A stretch of 64,000 nucleotides of DNA, taken from assembly GCA_037893245.1 (NCBI GenBank), contig JBAIAA010000027.1:1-64000 (forward strand), written 5' to 3'. Of this stretch, positions 11,300 to 24,930 are shown one piece after another (within the stretch, counting starts at the first letter, position 1; each line of letters begins with the position of its first letter). Origin of the DNA: Crossaster papposus. Taxonomy: Eukaryota; Echinodermata; Asteroidea; Velatida; Solasteridae. The notes under the pieces are model-generated. The model ran no database searches, had not been told where the DNA came from, and was given only the letters and a program-made list of their open reading frames with translations. The position numbers and the translations under genes are program-made.

Positions 11300-12196
11300 T
11301 ATGTAGTAGTAGGGATATGCCGATTGTAGACCACATCTTAAATATGTAGTAGTAGGGATATGCCGATTGTAGACCAAATCTTAAAAAACTCAATTTGATC
11401 TGATAACAAAACAAACTCACATTTATTATTATGTAAAGGGAAAGAAGTGTGCAGTAGAAATAAACACCTGATGTGGGAACTTGCCCTCGAGTTAAATATG
11501 TAAAGGGAAAGAAGTGTGCAGTAGAAATAAACACCTGATGTGGGAACAAGCCCTCGAGTTAAATATGTAGTAGTAGGGATATGCCGATTGTAGACCAAAT
11601 CTTAAAAAACTCAATTTGATCTGATAACAAAACAAACTCACATTTATTATTATGTAAAGGGAAAGAAGTGTGCAGTAGAAATAAACACCTGATGTGGGAA
11701 CAAGCCCTCGAGTTAAATATGTAGTAGTAGGGATATGCCGATTGTAGACCAAATCTTAAATATGTAGTAGTAGGGATATGCCGATTGTAGACCAAATCTT
11801 AAATATGTAGTAGTAGGGATATGCCGATTGTAGACCAAATCTTAAATATGTAGTAGTAGGGATATGCCGATTGTAGACCAAATCTTAAAAAACTCAATTT
11901 GATCTGATAACAAAACAAACTCACATTTATTATTATGTAAAGGGAAAGAAGTGTGCAGTAGAAATAAACACCTGATGTGGGAACAAGCCCTCGAGTTATA
12001 TATGTAAAGGGAAAGAAGTGTGCAGTAGAAATAAACACCTGATGTGGGAACAAACCCTCGAGTTAAATATGTAGTAGTAGGGATATGCCGATTGTAGACC
12101 AAATCTTAAATATGTAGTAGTAGGGATATGCCGATTGTAGACCAAATCTTAAATATGTAGTAGTAGGGATATGCCGATTGTAGACCAAATCTTAAA
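11300..12196 (+). repeat. 897-bp tandem repeat, copy 1
   Basis: B modules start at 11383, 11604 and 11887, with B' at 11494 and 11998. Diagnostic changes are GACCACATCTT near 11331, GGGAACTTGCCC near 11477, GAGTTATATATG near 11995 and GGAACAAACCC near 12048. All recur 897 bp downstream. The stated limits are approximate because plain A monomers flank both copies. Confidence 0.9.
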
Positions 12197-13093
12197 TATG
12201 TAGTAGTAGGGATATGCCGATTGTAGACCACATCTTAAATATGTAGTAGTAGGGATATGCCGATTGTAGACCAAATCTTAAAAAACTCAATTTGATCTGA
12301 TAACAAAACAAACTCACATTTATTATTATGTAAAGGGAAAGAAGTGTGCAGTAGAAATAAACACCTGATGTGGGAACTTGCCCTCGAGTTAAATATGTAA
12401 AGGGAAAGAAGTGTGCAGTAGAAATAAACACCTGATGTGGGAACAAGCCCTCGAGTTAAATATGTAGTAGTAGGGATATGCCGATTGTAGACCAAATCTT
12501 AAAAAACTCAATTTGATCTGATAACAAAACAAACTCACATTTATTATTATGTAAAGGGAAAGAAGTGTGCAGTAGAAATAAACACCTGATGTGGGAACAA
12601 GCCCTCGAGTTAAATATGTAGTAGTAGGGATATGCCGATTGTAGACCAAATCTTAAATATGTAGTAGTAGGGATATGCCGATTGTAGACCAAATCTTAAA
12701 TATGTAGTAGTAGGGATATGCCGATTGTAGACCAAATCTTAAATATGTAGTAGTAGGGATATGCCGATTGTAGACCAAATCTTAAAAAACTCAATTTGAT
12801 CTGATAACAAAACAAACTCACATTTATTATTATGTAAAGGGAAAGAAGTGTGCAGTAGAAATAAACACCTGATGTGGGAACAAGCCCTCGAGTTATATAT
12901 GTAAAGGGAAAGAAGTGTGCAGTAGAAATAAACACCTGATGTGGGAACAAACCCTCGAGTTAAATATGTAGTAGTAGGGATATGCCGATTGTAGACCAAA
13001 TCTTAAATATGTAGTAGTAGGGATATGCCGATTGTAGACCAAATCTTAAATATGTAGTAGTAGGGATATGCCGATTGTAGACCAAATCTTAAA
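12197..13093 (+). repeat. 897-bp tandem repeat, copy 2
   Basis: B modules start at 12280, 12501 and 12784, each exactly 897 bp after copy 1, with all four diagnostic changes present. The two copies look identical over the parts I compared, so the duplication is recent or maintained by gene conversion. A run of eight A monomers follows, against five after copy 1. Confidence 0.9.
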
Positions 13094-15050
13094 TATGTAG
13101 TAGTAGGGATATGCCGATTGTAGACCAAATCTTAAATATGTAGTAGTAGGGATATGCCGATTGTAGACCAAATCTTAAATATGTAGTAGTAGGGATATGC
13201 CGATTGTAGACCAAATCTTAAATATGTAGTAGTAGGGATATGCCGATTGTAGACCAAATCTTAAATATGTAGTAGTAGGGATATGCCGATTGTAGACCAA
13301 ATCTTAAAAAACTCAATTTGATCTGATAACAAAACAAACTCACATTTATTATTATGTAAAGGGAAAGAAGTGTGCAGTAGAAATAAACACCTGATGTGGG
13401 AACAAGCCCTCGAGTTAAATATGTAAAGGGAAAGAAGTGTGCAGTAGAAATAAACACCTGGTGTGGGAACAAGCCCTCGAGTTAAATATGTAGTAGTAGG
13501 GATATGCCGATTGTAGACCAAATCTTAAATATGTAGTAGTAGGGATATGCCGATTGTAGACCAAATCTTAAATATGTAGTAGTAGGGATATGCCGATTGT
13601 AGACCAAATCTTAAAAAACTCAATTTGATCTGATAACAAAACAAACTCACATTTATTATTATGTAAAGGGAAAGAAGTGTGCAGTAGAAATAAACACCTG
13701 ATGTGGGAACAAGCCCTCGAGTTAAATATGTAAAGGGAAAGAAGTGTGCAGTATAAATAAACACCTGATGTGGGAACAAGCCCTCGAGTTAAATATGTAG
13801 TAGTAGGGATATGCCGATTGTAGACCAAATCTTAAAAAACTCAATCTGATCTGATAACAAAACAAACTCACATTTATTATTATGTAAAGGGAAAGAAGTG
13901 TGCAGTAGAAATAAACACCTGATGTGGGAACAAGCCCTCGAGTTAAATATGTAGTAGTAGGGATATGCCGATTGTAGACCGAATCTTAAAAAACTCAATT
14001 TGATCTGATAACAAAACAAACTCACATTTATTATTATGTAAAGGGAAAGAAGTGTGCAGTAGAAATAAACACCTGATGTGGGAACAAGCCCTCGAGTTAA
14101 ATATGTAAAGGGAAAGAAGTGTACAGTAGAAATAAACACCTGATGTGGGAACAAACCCTCGAGTTAAATATGTAGTAGTAGGGATATGCCGATTGTAGAC
14201 CAAATCTTAAAAAACTCAATTTGATCTGATAACAAAACAAACTCACATGTATTATTTTGTAAAGGGAAAGAAGTGTGCAGTAGAAATAAACACCTGATGT
14301 GGGAACAAGCCCTCGAGTTAACTATGTAAAGGGAAAGAAGTGTACAGTAGAAATAAACACCTGATGTGGGAACAAACCCTCGAGTTAAATATGTAGTAGT
14401 AGGGATATGCCGATTGTAGACCAAATCTTAAAAAACTCAATTTGATCTGATAACAAAACAAACTCACATGTATTATTTTGTAAAGGGAAAGAAGTGTGCA
14501 GTAGAAATAAACACCTGATGTGGGAACAAACCCTCGAGTTAAATATGTAGTAGAAAGGATATTCCGATTGTAGACCAAATCTTAAATATGTAGTAGTAGG
14601 GATATGCCGATTGTAGACCAAATCTTAAATATGTAGTAGTAGGGATATGCCGATTGTAGACCAAATCTTAAATATGTAGTAGTAGTAGGGATATGCCGAT
14701 TGTAGACCAAATCTTAAATATGTAGTAGTAGGGATATTCCGATTGTAGACCAAATCTTAAAAAACTCAATTTGATCTGATAACAAAACAAACTCACATTT
14801 ATTATTATGTAAAGGGAAAGAAGTGTGCAGTAGAAATAAACACCTGATGTGGGAACAAGCCCTCGAGTTAAATATGTAGTAGTAGGGATATGCCGATTGT
14901 AGACCAAATCTTAAATATGTAGTAGTAGGGATATGCCGATTGTAGACCAAATCTTAAATATGTAGTAGTAGAGATATGCCGATTGTAGACCAAATCTTAA
15001 ATATGTAGTAGTAGGGATATGCCGATTGTAGACCAAATCTTAAATATGTA
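13094..15050 (+). repeat. B-dense mixed block
   Basis: B modules start at 13306, 13613, 13834, 13988, 14209, 14430 and 14759. B' units follow those at 13306, 13613, 13988 and 14209. From 13613 to 14540 single A monomers alternate with B or B+B'. Variants include AACTATGTAAAGGG for the B' at 14320, GGAACAAACCC in several copies, and GATATTCCG near 14561 and 14735. One A monomer near 14680 has an extra TAG. Confidence 0.88.
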
Positions 15051-16339
15051 GTAGTAGGGATATGCCGATTGTAGACCAAATCTTAACAAACTCAATTTGA
15101 TCTGATAACAAAACAAACTCACATTTATTATTATGTAAAGGGAAAGAAGTGTGCAGTAGAAATAAACACCTGATGTGGGAACAAGCCCTCGAGTTAAATA
15201 TGTAAAGGGAAAGAAGTGTGCAGTAGAAATAAACACCTGATGTGGGAACAAGCCCTCGAGTTAAATATGTAGTAGTAGGGATATGCCGATTGTAGACCAA
15301 ATCTTAAAAAACTCAATTTGATCTGATAACAAAACAAACTCACATTTATTATTATGTAAAGGGAAAGAAGTGTGCAGTAGAAATAAACACCTGATGTGGG
15401 AACAAGCCCTCGAGTTAAATATGTAGTAGTAGGGATATGCCGATTATAGACCAAATCTTTAAAAACTCAATTTGATCTGATAACAAAACAAACTCACATG
15501 TATTATTATGTAAAGGGAAAGAAGTGTGCAGTAGAAATAAACACCTGATGTGGGAACAAGCCCTCGAGTTAAATATGTAAAGGGAAAGAAGTGTGCAGTA
15601 GAAATAAACACCTGATGTGGGAACAAGCCCTCGAGTTAAATATGTAGTAGTAGGGATATGCTGATTGTAGACCAAATCTTAAATATGTAGTAGTAGGGAT
15701 ATGCCGATCGTAGACCAAATCTTAAATATGTAGTAGTAGGGATATGCCGATTGTAGACCAAATCTTAAATATGTAGTAGTAGGGATATGCCGATTGTAGA
15801 CCAAATCTTAAAAAACTCAATTTGATCTGATAACAAAACAAACTCACATTTATTATTATGTAAAGGGAAAGAAGTGTGCAGTATAAATAAACATCTGATG
15901 TGGGAACAAGCCCTCAAGTTAAATATGTAAAGGGAAATAAGTGTGCAGTAGAAATAAACACCCTTATGTGGGAACAAGCCCTCGAGTTAAATATGTAGTA
16001 GTAGGGATATGCTGATTGTAGACCAAATCTTAAATATGTAGTAGTAGGGATATGCCGATCGTAGACCAAATCTTAAATATGTAGTAGTAGGGATATGCCG
16101 ATTGTAGACCAAATCTTAAATATGTAGTAGTAGGGATATGCCGATTGTAGACCAAATCTTAAAAAACTCAATTTGATCTGATAACAAAACAAACTCACAT
16201 TTATTATTATGTAAAGGGAAAGAAGTGTGCAGTATAAATAAACATCTGATGTGGGAACAAGCCCTCAAGTTAAATATGTAAAGGGAAATAAGTGTGCAGT
16301 AGAAATAAACACCCTTATGTGGGAACAAGCCCTCGAGTT
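15051..16339 (+). repeat. Mixed block containing a 351-bp exact tandem duplication
   Basis: B modules start at 15085, 15306, 15460, 15810 and 16161. The segment 15638-15988 (four A, one B, one 68-bp B') is repeated at 15989-16339. Both copies share GCTGATTG, GCCGATCG, AACATCTGATG, CTCAAGTT and a B' with GGGAAATAAG and CACCCTTATG. That B' is 68 bp rather than 67. The 15.05-16.0 kb part reappears 3,372 bp downstream at 18.42-19.36 kb. Confidence 0.9.
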
Positions 16340-18420
16340 AAATATGTAGTAGTAGGGATATGCCGATTGTAGACCAAATCTTAAATATGTAGTAGTAGGG
16401 ATATGCCGATTGTAGACCAAATCTTAAATATGTAGTAGTAGGGATATGCCGATTGTAGACCAAATCTTAAATATGTAGTAGTAGGGATATGCCGATTGTA
16501 GACCAAATCTTAAATATGTAGTAGTAGGGATATGCCGATTGTAGACCAAATCTTAAAAATGTAGTACTAGGGATATGCCGATTGTAGACCAAATCTTAAA
16601 TATGTAGTAGTAGGGATATGCCGATTGTAGACCAAATCTTAAAAAACTCAATTTGATCTGATAACAAAACAAACTCACATTTATTATTATGTAAAGGGAA
16701 AGAAGTGTGCAGTAGAAAAAACACCTGATGTGGGAACAAGCCCTCGAGTTAAATATGTAAAGGGAAAGAAGTGTGCAGTAGAAATAAACACCTGATGTGG
16801 GAACAAGCCCTCGAGTTAAATATGTAGTAGTAGGGATATGCCGATTGTAGACCAAATCTTAAATATGTAGTAGTAGGGATATGCCGATTGTAGACCAAAT
16901 CTTAAATATGTAGTAGTAGGGATATGCCGATTGTAGACCAAATCTTAAATATGTAGTAGTAGGGATATGCCGATTGTAGACCAAATCTTAAATATGTAGT
17001 AGTAGCGATATGCCGATTGTAGACCAAATCTTAAATATTTAGTAGTAGGGATATGCCGATTGTAGACCAAATCTTAAATATGTAGTAGTAGAAATATGCC
17101 GATTGTAGACCAAATCTTAAATATGTAGTACTAGGGATATGCCGATTGTAGACCAAATCTTAAATATGTAGTAGTAGGGATATGCCGATTGTAGACCAAA
17201 TCTTAAATATGTAGTAGTAGGGATATGCCGATTGTAGACCAAATCTTAAATATGTAATAGTAGGGATATGCCGATTGTAGACCAAATCTTAAATATGTAG
17301 TAGTAGGGATATGCCGATTGTAGACCAAATCTTAAATATGTAGTAGTAGGGATATGCCGATTGTAGACCAAATCTTAAATATGTAGTAGTAGGGATATGC
17401 CGATTGTAGACCAAATCTTAAATATGTAGTAGTAGGGATATGCCGTTTGTAGACCAAATCTTAAATATGTAGTAGTAGGGATATGCCGATTGTAGACCAA
17501 ATCTTAAATATGTAGTAGTAGGGATATGTAGTAGTAGGGATATGCCGATTGTAGACCAAATCTTAAAAAACTCAATTTGATCTGATGACAAAACAAACTC
17601 ACATTTATTATTATGTAAAGGGAAAGAAGTGTGCAGTAGAAATAAACACCTGATGTGGGAACAAGCCCTCGAGTTAAATATGTAGTAGTAGGGATATGCC
17701 GATTGTAGACCAAATCTTAAAAAACTCAATTTGATCTGATAACAAAACAAACTCACATTTATTATTATGTAAAGGGAAAGAAGTGTGCAGTAGAAATAAA
17801 CACCTGATGTGGGAACAAGCCCTCGAGATAAATATGTAGTAGTAGGGATATGCCGATTGTAGACCAAATCTTAAATATGTAGTAGTAGGGATATGCCGAT
17901 TGTAGACCAAATCTTAAATATGTAGTAGTAGGGATATGCCGATTGTAGACCAAATCTTAAATATGTAGTAGTAGGGATATGCCGATTATAGACCAAATCT
18001 TAAATATGTAGTAGTAGGGATATACCGATTGTAGACCAAATCTTAAATATGTAGTAGTAGGGATATGCCGATTGTAGACCAAATCTTAAATATGTAGTAC
18101 TAGGGATATGCCGATTGTAGACCAAATCTTAAAAAACTCAATTTGATCTGATAACAAAACAAACTCACATTTATTATTATGTAAAGGGAAAGAAGTGTGC
18201 AGTAGAAATAAACACCTGATGTGGGAACAAGCCCTCGAGTTAAATATGTAGTAGTAGGGATATGCCGATTGTAGACCAAATCTTAAATATGTAGTAGTAG
18301 GGATATGCCGATTGTAGACCAAATCTTAAATATGTAGTAGTAGGGATATGCCGATTGTAGACCAAATCTTAAATATGTAGTAGTAGGGATATGCCGATTG
18401 TAGACCAAATCTTAAATATG
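16340..18420 (+). repeat. About 3.3-kb repeat, copy 1 (right part)
   Basis: B modules start at 16641, 17565, 17719 and 18131. The first is 110 bp (GTAGAAAAAACACC, one base lost). The B at 17565 has CTGATGACAAAAC and the one at 17719 ends CTCGAGAT instead of CTCGAGTT. A monomers carry AAAAATGTAGTACTAG near 16556, GTAGCGATATG near 17004 and AGAAATATG near 17090. All of these recur 3,328 bp downstream. A 16-bp internal duplication sits at 17510-17541. Confidence 0.9.
17510..17541 (+). repeat. 16-bp internal duplication in one A monomer
   Basis: ATGTAGTAGTAGGGAT occurs twice in direct succession (17510-17525 and 17526-17541) before the monomer continues ATGCCGATTG, giving a 59-bp A variant. The same structure at 20838-20869 shows it was already present when the 3,328-bp duplication happened. 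ATG at both joining points suggests slippage or a short-homology exchange. Confidence 0.93.
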
Positions 18421-21400
18421 TAGTTGTAGGGATATGCCGATTGTAGACCAAATCTTAACAAACTCAATTTGATCTGATAACAAAACAAACTCACATTTAT
18501 TATTATGTAAAGGGAAAGAAGTGTGCAGTAGAAATAAACACCTGATGTGGGAACTTGCCCTCGAGTTAAATATGTAAAGGGAAAGAAGTGTGCAGTAGAA
18601 ATAAACACCTGATGTGGGAACAAGCCCTCGAGTTAAATATGTAGTAGTAGGGATATGCCGATTGTAGACCAAATCTTAACAAACTCAATTTGATCTGATA
18701 ACAAAACAAACTCACATTTATTATTATGTAAAGGGAAAGAAGTGTGCAGTAGAAATAAACACCTGATGTGGGAACAAGCCCTCGAGTTAAATATGTAGTA
18801 GTAGGGATATGCCGATTATAGACCAAATCTTTAAAAACTCAATTTGATCTGATAACAAAACAAACTCACATGTATTATTATGTAAAGGGAAAGAAGTGTG
18901 CAGTAGAAATAAACACCTGATGTGGGAACAAGCCCTCGAGTTAAATATGTAAAGGGAAAGAAGTGTGCAGTAGAAATAAACACCTGATGTGGGAACAAGC
19001 CCTCGAGTTAAATATGTAGTAGTAGGGATATGCTGATTGTAGACCAAATCTTAAATATGTAGTAGTAGGGATATGCCGATCGTAGACCAAATCTTAAATA
19101 TGTAGTAGTAGGGATATGCCGATTGTAGACCAAATCTTAAATATGTAGTAGTAGGGATATGCCGATTGTAGACCAAATCTTAAAACACTCAATTTGATCT
19201 GATAACAAAACAAACTCACATTTATTATTATGTAAAGGGAAAGAAGTGTGCAGTATAAATAAACATCTGATGTGGGAACAAGCCCTCGAGTTAAATATGT
19301 AAAGGGAAATAAGTGTGCAGTAGAAATAAACACCCTTATGTGGGAACAAGCCCTCGAGTTAAATATGTAGTAGTAGGGATATGCCGATTGTAGACCAAAT
19401 CTTAAATATGTAGTAGTAGGGATATGCCGATTGTAGACCAAATCTTAAAAAACTCAATTTGATCTGATAACAAAACAAACACACATTTATTATTATGTAA
19501 AGGGAAAGAAGTGTGCAGTAGAAATAAACACCTGATGTGGGAACAAGCCCTCGAGTTATATATGTAAAGGGAAAGAAGTGTGCAGTAGAAATAAACACCT
19601 GATGTGGGAACACACCCTCGAGTTAAATATGTAGTAGTAGGGATATGCCGATTGTAGACCAAATCTTAAATATGTAGTAGTAGGGATATGCCGATTGTAG
19701 ACCAAATCTTAAATATGTAGTAGTAGGGATATGCCGATTGTAGACCAAATCTTAAATATGTAGTAGTAGGGATATGCCGATTGTAGACCAAATCTTAAAT
19801 ATGTAGTAGTAGGGATATGCCGATTGTAGACCAAATCTTAAATATGTAGTAGTAGGGATATGCCGATTGTAGACCAAATCTTAAAAATGTAGTACTAGGG
19901 ATATGCCGATTGTAGACCAAATCTTAAATATGTAGTAGTAGGGATATGCCGATTGTAGACCAAATCTTAAAAAACTCAATTTGATCTGATAACAAAACAA
20001 ACTCACATTTATTATTATGTAAAGGGAAAGAAGTGTGCAGTAGAAAAAACACCTGATGTGGGAACAAGCCCTCGAGTTAAATATGTAAAGGGAAAGAAGT
20101 GTGCAGTAGAAATAAACACCTGATGTGGGAACAAGCCCTCGAGTTAAATATGTAGTAGTAGGGATATGCCGATTGTAGACCAAATCTTAAATATGTAGTA
20201 GTAGGGATATGCCGATTGTAGACCAAATCTTAAATATGTAGTAGTAGGGATATGGCGATTGTAGACCAAATCTTAAATATGTAGTAGTAGGGATATGCCG
20301 ATTGTAGACCAAATCTTAAATATGTAGTAGTAGCGATATGCCGATTGTAGACCAAATCTTAAATATTTAGTAGTAGGGATATGCCGATTGTAGACCAAAT
20401 CTTAAATATGTAGTAGTAGAAATATGCCGATTGTAGACCAAATCTTAAATATGTAGTACTAGGGATATGCCGATTGTAGACCAAATCTTAAATATGTAGT
20501 AGTAGGGATATGCCGATTGTAGACCAAATCTTAAATATGTAGTAGTAGGGATATGCCGATTGTAGACCAAATCTTAAATATGTAATAGTAGGGATATGCC
20601 GATTGTAGACCAAATCTTAAATATGTAGTAGTAGGGATATGCCGATTGTAGACCAAATCTTAAATATGTAGTAGTAGGGATATGCCGATTGTAGACCAAA
20701 TCTTAAATATGTAGTAGTAGGGATATGCCGATTGTAGACCAAATCTTAAATATGTAGTAGTAGGGATATGCCGTTTGTAGACCAAATCTTAAATATGTAG
20801 TAGTAGGGATATGCCGATTGTAGACCAAATCTTAAATATGTAGTAGTAGGGATATGTAGTAGTAGGGATATGCCGATTGTAGACCAAATCTTAAAAAACT
20901 CAATTTGATCTGATGACAAAACAAACTCACATTTATTATTATGTAAAGGGAAAGAAGTGTGCAGTAGAAATAAACACCTGATGTGGGAACAAGCCCTCGA
21001 GTTAAATATGTAGTAGTAGGGATATGCCGATTGTAGACCAAATCTTAAAAAACTCAATTTGATCTGATAACAAAACAAACTCACATTTATTATTATGTAA
21101 AGGGAAAGAAGTGTGCAGTAGAAATAAACACCTGATGTGGGAACAAGCCCTCGAGATAAATATGTAGTAGTAGGGATATGCCGATTGTAGACCAAATCTT
21201 AAATATGTAGTAGTAGGGATATGCCGATTGTAGACCAAATCTTAAATATGTAGTAGTAGGGATATGCCGATTGTAGACCAAATCTTAAATATGTAGTAGT
21301 AGGGATATGCCGATTGTAGACCAAATCTTAAATATGTAGTAGTAGGGATATGCCGATTGTAGACCAAATCTTAAATATGTAGTAGTAGGGATATGCCGAT

Positions 21401-21450
21401 TGTAGACCAAATCTTAAATATGTAGTACTAGGGATATGCCGATTGTAGAC
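18421..21450 (+). repeat. About 3.3-kb repeat, copy 2
   Basis: B modules start at 18457, 18678, 18832, 19182, 19447, 19969, 20893 and 21047. The first four match 15085, 15306, 15460 and 15810 at a distance of 3,372 bp. The last three match 16641, 17565 and 17719 at 3,328 bp. The B/B' pair at 19447-19624 has no partner there: copy 1 has the second 351-bp repeat instead. It carries GAGTTATATATG and resembles the pair at 11887-12064, so the two copies were remodelled after they arose. The matching ends near the GTAGTACTAG monomer at 21425. Confidence 0.87.
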
Positions 21451-22146
21451 CAAATCTTAAATATGTAGTAGTAGGGATATGCCGATTGTAGACCAAATCT
21501 TAAATATGTAGTAGTAGGGATATGCCGATTGTAGACCAAATCTTAAATATGTAGTAGTAGGGATATGCCGATTGTAGACCAAATCTTAAATATGTAGTAG
21601 TAGGGATATGCCGATTGTAGACCAAATCTTAAATATTTAGTAGTAGGGATATGCCGATTGTAGACCAAATCTTAAATATGTAGTAGTAGGGATATGCCGA
21701 TTGTAGACCAAATCTTAAATATGTAGTACTAGGGATATGCCGATTGTAGACCAAATCTTAAATATGTAGTAGTAGGGATATGCCGATTGTAGACCAAATC
21801 TTAAATATGTAGTAGTAGGGATATGCCGATTGTAGACCAAATCTTAAATATGTAGTAGTAGGGATATGCCGATTGTAGACCAAATCTTAAATATGTAGTA
21901 GTAGGGATATGCCGATTGTAGACCAAATCTTAAATATGTAGTAGTAGGGATATGCCGATTGTAGACCAAATCTTAAATATGTAGTAGTAGGGATATGCCG
22001 ATTGTAGACCAAATCTTAAATATGTAGTAGTAGGGATATGCCGTTTGTAGACCAAATCTTAAATATGTAGTAGTAGGGATATGCCGATTGTAGACCAAAT
22101 CTTAAATATGTAGTAGTAGGGATATGCCGATTGTAGACCAAATCTT
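21451..22146 (+). repeat. A-only spacer
   Basis: About sixteen A monomers without B or B'. Variants include AAATATTTAGTAG near 21630, GTAGTACTAGG near 21726 and GCCGTTTG near 22041. The GCCGTTTG monomer also precedes the higher-order unit at most of its later positions (for example near 30534, 33288 and 36151), so it probably belongs to that unit's left edge. Confidence 0.85.
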
Positions 22147-24930
22147 AAAAAACTCAATTTGATCTGATAACAAAACAAACTCACATTTATTATTATGTAA
22201 AGGGAAAGAAGTGTGCAGTAGAAATAAACACCTGATGTGGGAACAAGCCCTCGAGTTAAATATGTAAAGGGAAAGAAGTGTGCAGTAGAAATAAACACCT
22301 GATGTGGGAACGAGCCCTCGAGTTAAATATGTAGTAGTAGGGATATGCCGATTGTAGACCAAATCTTAAAAAAACTCAATTTGATCTGATAACAAAACAA
22401 ACTCACATTTATTATTATGTAAAGGGAAAGAAGTGTGCAGTAGAAATAAACACCTGATGTGGGAACAAGCCCTCGAGTTAAATATGTAGTAGTAGGGATA
22501 TGCCGATTGTAGACCAAATCTTAAATATGTAGTAGTAGGAATATGCCGATTGTAGACCAAATCTTAAATATGTAGTAGTAGGGATATGCCGATTGTAGAC
22601 CAAATCTTAAATATGTAGTAGTGGGGATATGCCGATTGTAGACCAAATCTTAAAAAACTCAATTTGATCTGATAACAAAACAAACTCACATTTATTATTA
22701 TGTAAAGGGAAAGAAGTGTGCAGTAGAAATAAACACCTGATGTGGGAACAAGCCCTCGAGATAAATATGTAGTAGTAGGGATATGCCGATTGTAGACCAA
22801 ATCTTAAATATGTAGTAGTAGGAATATGCCGATTGTAGACCAAATCCTAAATATGTAGTAGTAGGGATATGCCGATTGTAGACCAAATCTTAAATATGTA
22901 GTAGTAGGGATATGCCGATTGTAGACCAAATCTTTAAAAACTCAATTTGATCTGATAACAAAACAAACTCACATTTATTATTATGTAAAGGGAAAGAAGT
23001 GTGCAGTAGAAATAAACAGCTGATGTGGGAACAAGCCCTCGAGTTAAATATGTAAAGGGAAAGAAGTGTGCAGTAGAAATAAACACCTGATGTGGGAACA
23101 AGCCCTCGAGTTAAATATGTAGTAGTAGGGATATGCCGATTGTAGACCAAATCTTAAATATGTAGTAGTAGGGATATGCCGATTGTAGACCAAATCTTAA
23201 ATATGTAGTAGTAGGGATATGCCGATTGTAGACCAAATCTTAAAAAACTCAATTTGATCTGATAACAAAACAAACTCACATTTATTATTATGTAAAGGGA
23301 AAGAAGTGTGCAGTAGAAATAAACACCTGATGTGGAAACAAGCCCTCGAGTTAAATATGTAAAGGGAAAGAAGTGTGCAGTAGAAATAAACACCTGATGT
23401 GGGAACAAGCCCTCGAGTTAAATATGTAGTAGTAGGGATATGCCGATTGTAGACCAAATCTTAAATATGTAGTAGTAGGGATATGCCGATTGTAGACCAG
23501 ATCTTAAATATGTAGTAGTAGGGATATGCCGATTGTAGACCAAATCTTAAAAAACTCAATTTGATCTGATAACAAAACAAACTCACATTTATTATTATGT
23601 AAAGGGAAAGAAGTGTGCAGTAGAAATAAACACCTGATGTGGGAACAAGCCCTCGAGTTAAATATGTAGTAGTAGGGATATGCCGATTGTAGACCAAATC
23701 TTTAAAAACTCAATTTGATCTGATAACAAAACAAACTCACATTTATTATTATGTAAAGGGAAAGAAGTGTGCAGTAGAAATAAACAGCTGATGTGGGAAC
23801 AAGCCCTCGAGTTAAATATGTAAAGGGAAAGAAGTGTGCAGTAGAAATAAACACCTGATGTGGGAACAAGCCCTCGAGTTAAATATGTAGTAGTAGGGAT
23901 ATGCCGATTGTAGACCAAATCTTAAATATGTAGTAGTAGGGATATGCCGATTGTAGACCAAATCTTAAATATGTAGTAGTAGGGATATGCCGATTGTAGA
24001 CCAAATCTTAAAAAACTCAATTTGATCTGATAACAAAACAAACTCACATTTATTATTATGTAAAGGGAAAGAAGTGTGCAGTAGAAATAAACACCTGATG
24101 TGGAAACAAGCCCTCGAGTTAAATATGTAAAGGGAAAGAAGTGTGCAGTAGAAATAAACACCTGATGTGGGAACAAGCCCTCGAGTTAAATATGTAGTAG
24201 TAGGGATATGCCGATTGTAGACCAAATCTTAAATATGTAGTAGTAGGGATATGCCGATTGTAGACCAGATCTTAAATATGTAGTAGTAGGGATATGCCGA
24301 TTGTAGACCAAATCTTAAAAAACTCAATTTGATCTGATAACAAAACAAACTCACATTTATTATTATGTAAAGGGAAAGAAGTGTGCAGTAGAAATAAACA
24401 CCTGATGTGGGAACAAGCCCTCGAGTTAAATATGTAGTAGTAGGGATATGCCGATTGTAGACCAAATCTTAAAAAACTCAATTTGATCTGATAACAAAAC
24501 AAACTCACATGTATTATTATGTAAAGGGAAAGAAGTGTGCAGTATAAATAAACACCTGATGTGGGAACAAGCCCTCGAGTTAAATATGTAAAGGGAAAGA
24601 AGTGTGCAGTAGAAATAAACACCTGATGTGGGAACAAGCCCTCGAGTTAATTATGTAAAGGGAAAGAAGTGTGCAGTAGAAATAAACACCTGATGTGGGA
24701 ACAAGCCCTCGAGTTAAATATGTAGTAGTAGGGATATGCCGATTGTAGACCAAATCTTAAATATGTAGTAGTAGGGATATGCCGATTGTAGACCAAATCT
24801 TAAATATGTAGTAGTAGGAATATGCCGTTTGTAGACCAAATCTTAAATATGTAGTAGTAGGGATATGCCGATTGTAGACCAAATCTTAAATATGTAGTAG
24901 TAGGGATATGCCGATTGTAGACCAAATCTT
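22147..24930 (+). repeat. Higher-order unit, 2,784-bp form with an internal 768-bp duplication
   Basis: B modules start at 22147, 22368, 22652, 22935, 23242, 23549, 23703, 24010, 24317 and 24471. The arrangement equals the 2,016-bp unit seen at 30640 plus one extra 768-bp segment: 22935-23702 is repeated at 23703-24470 with the same variants (CTTTAAAAACTC, AACAGCTGATG, GTGGAAACAAG, GACCAGATC). 2,016 + 768 = 2,784, which is the observed length. The B at 22368 is 112 bp because of one extra A at its start. Confidence 0.9.
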
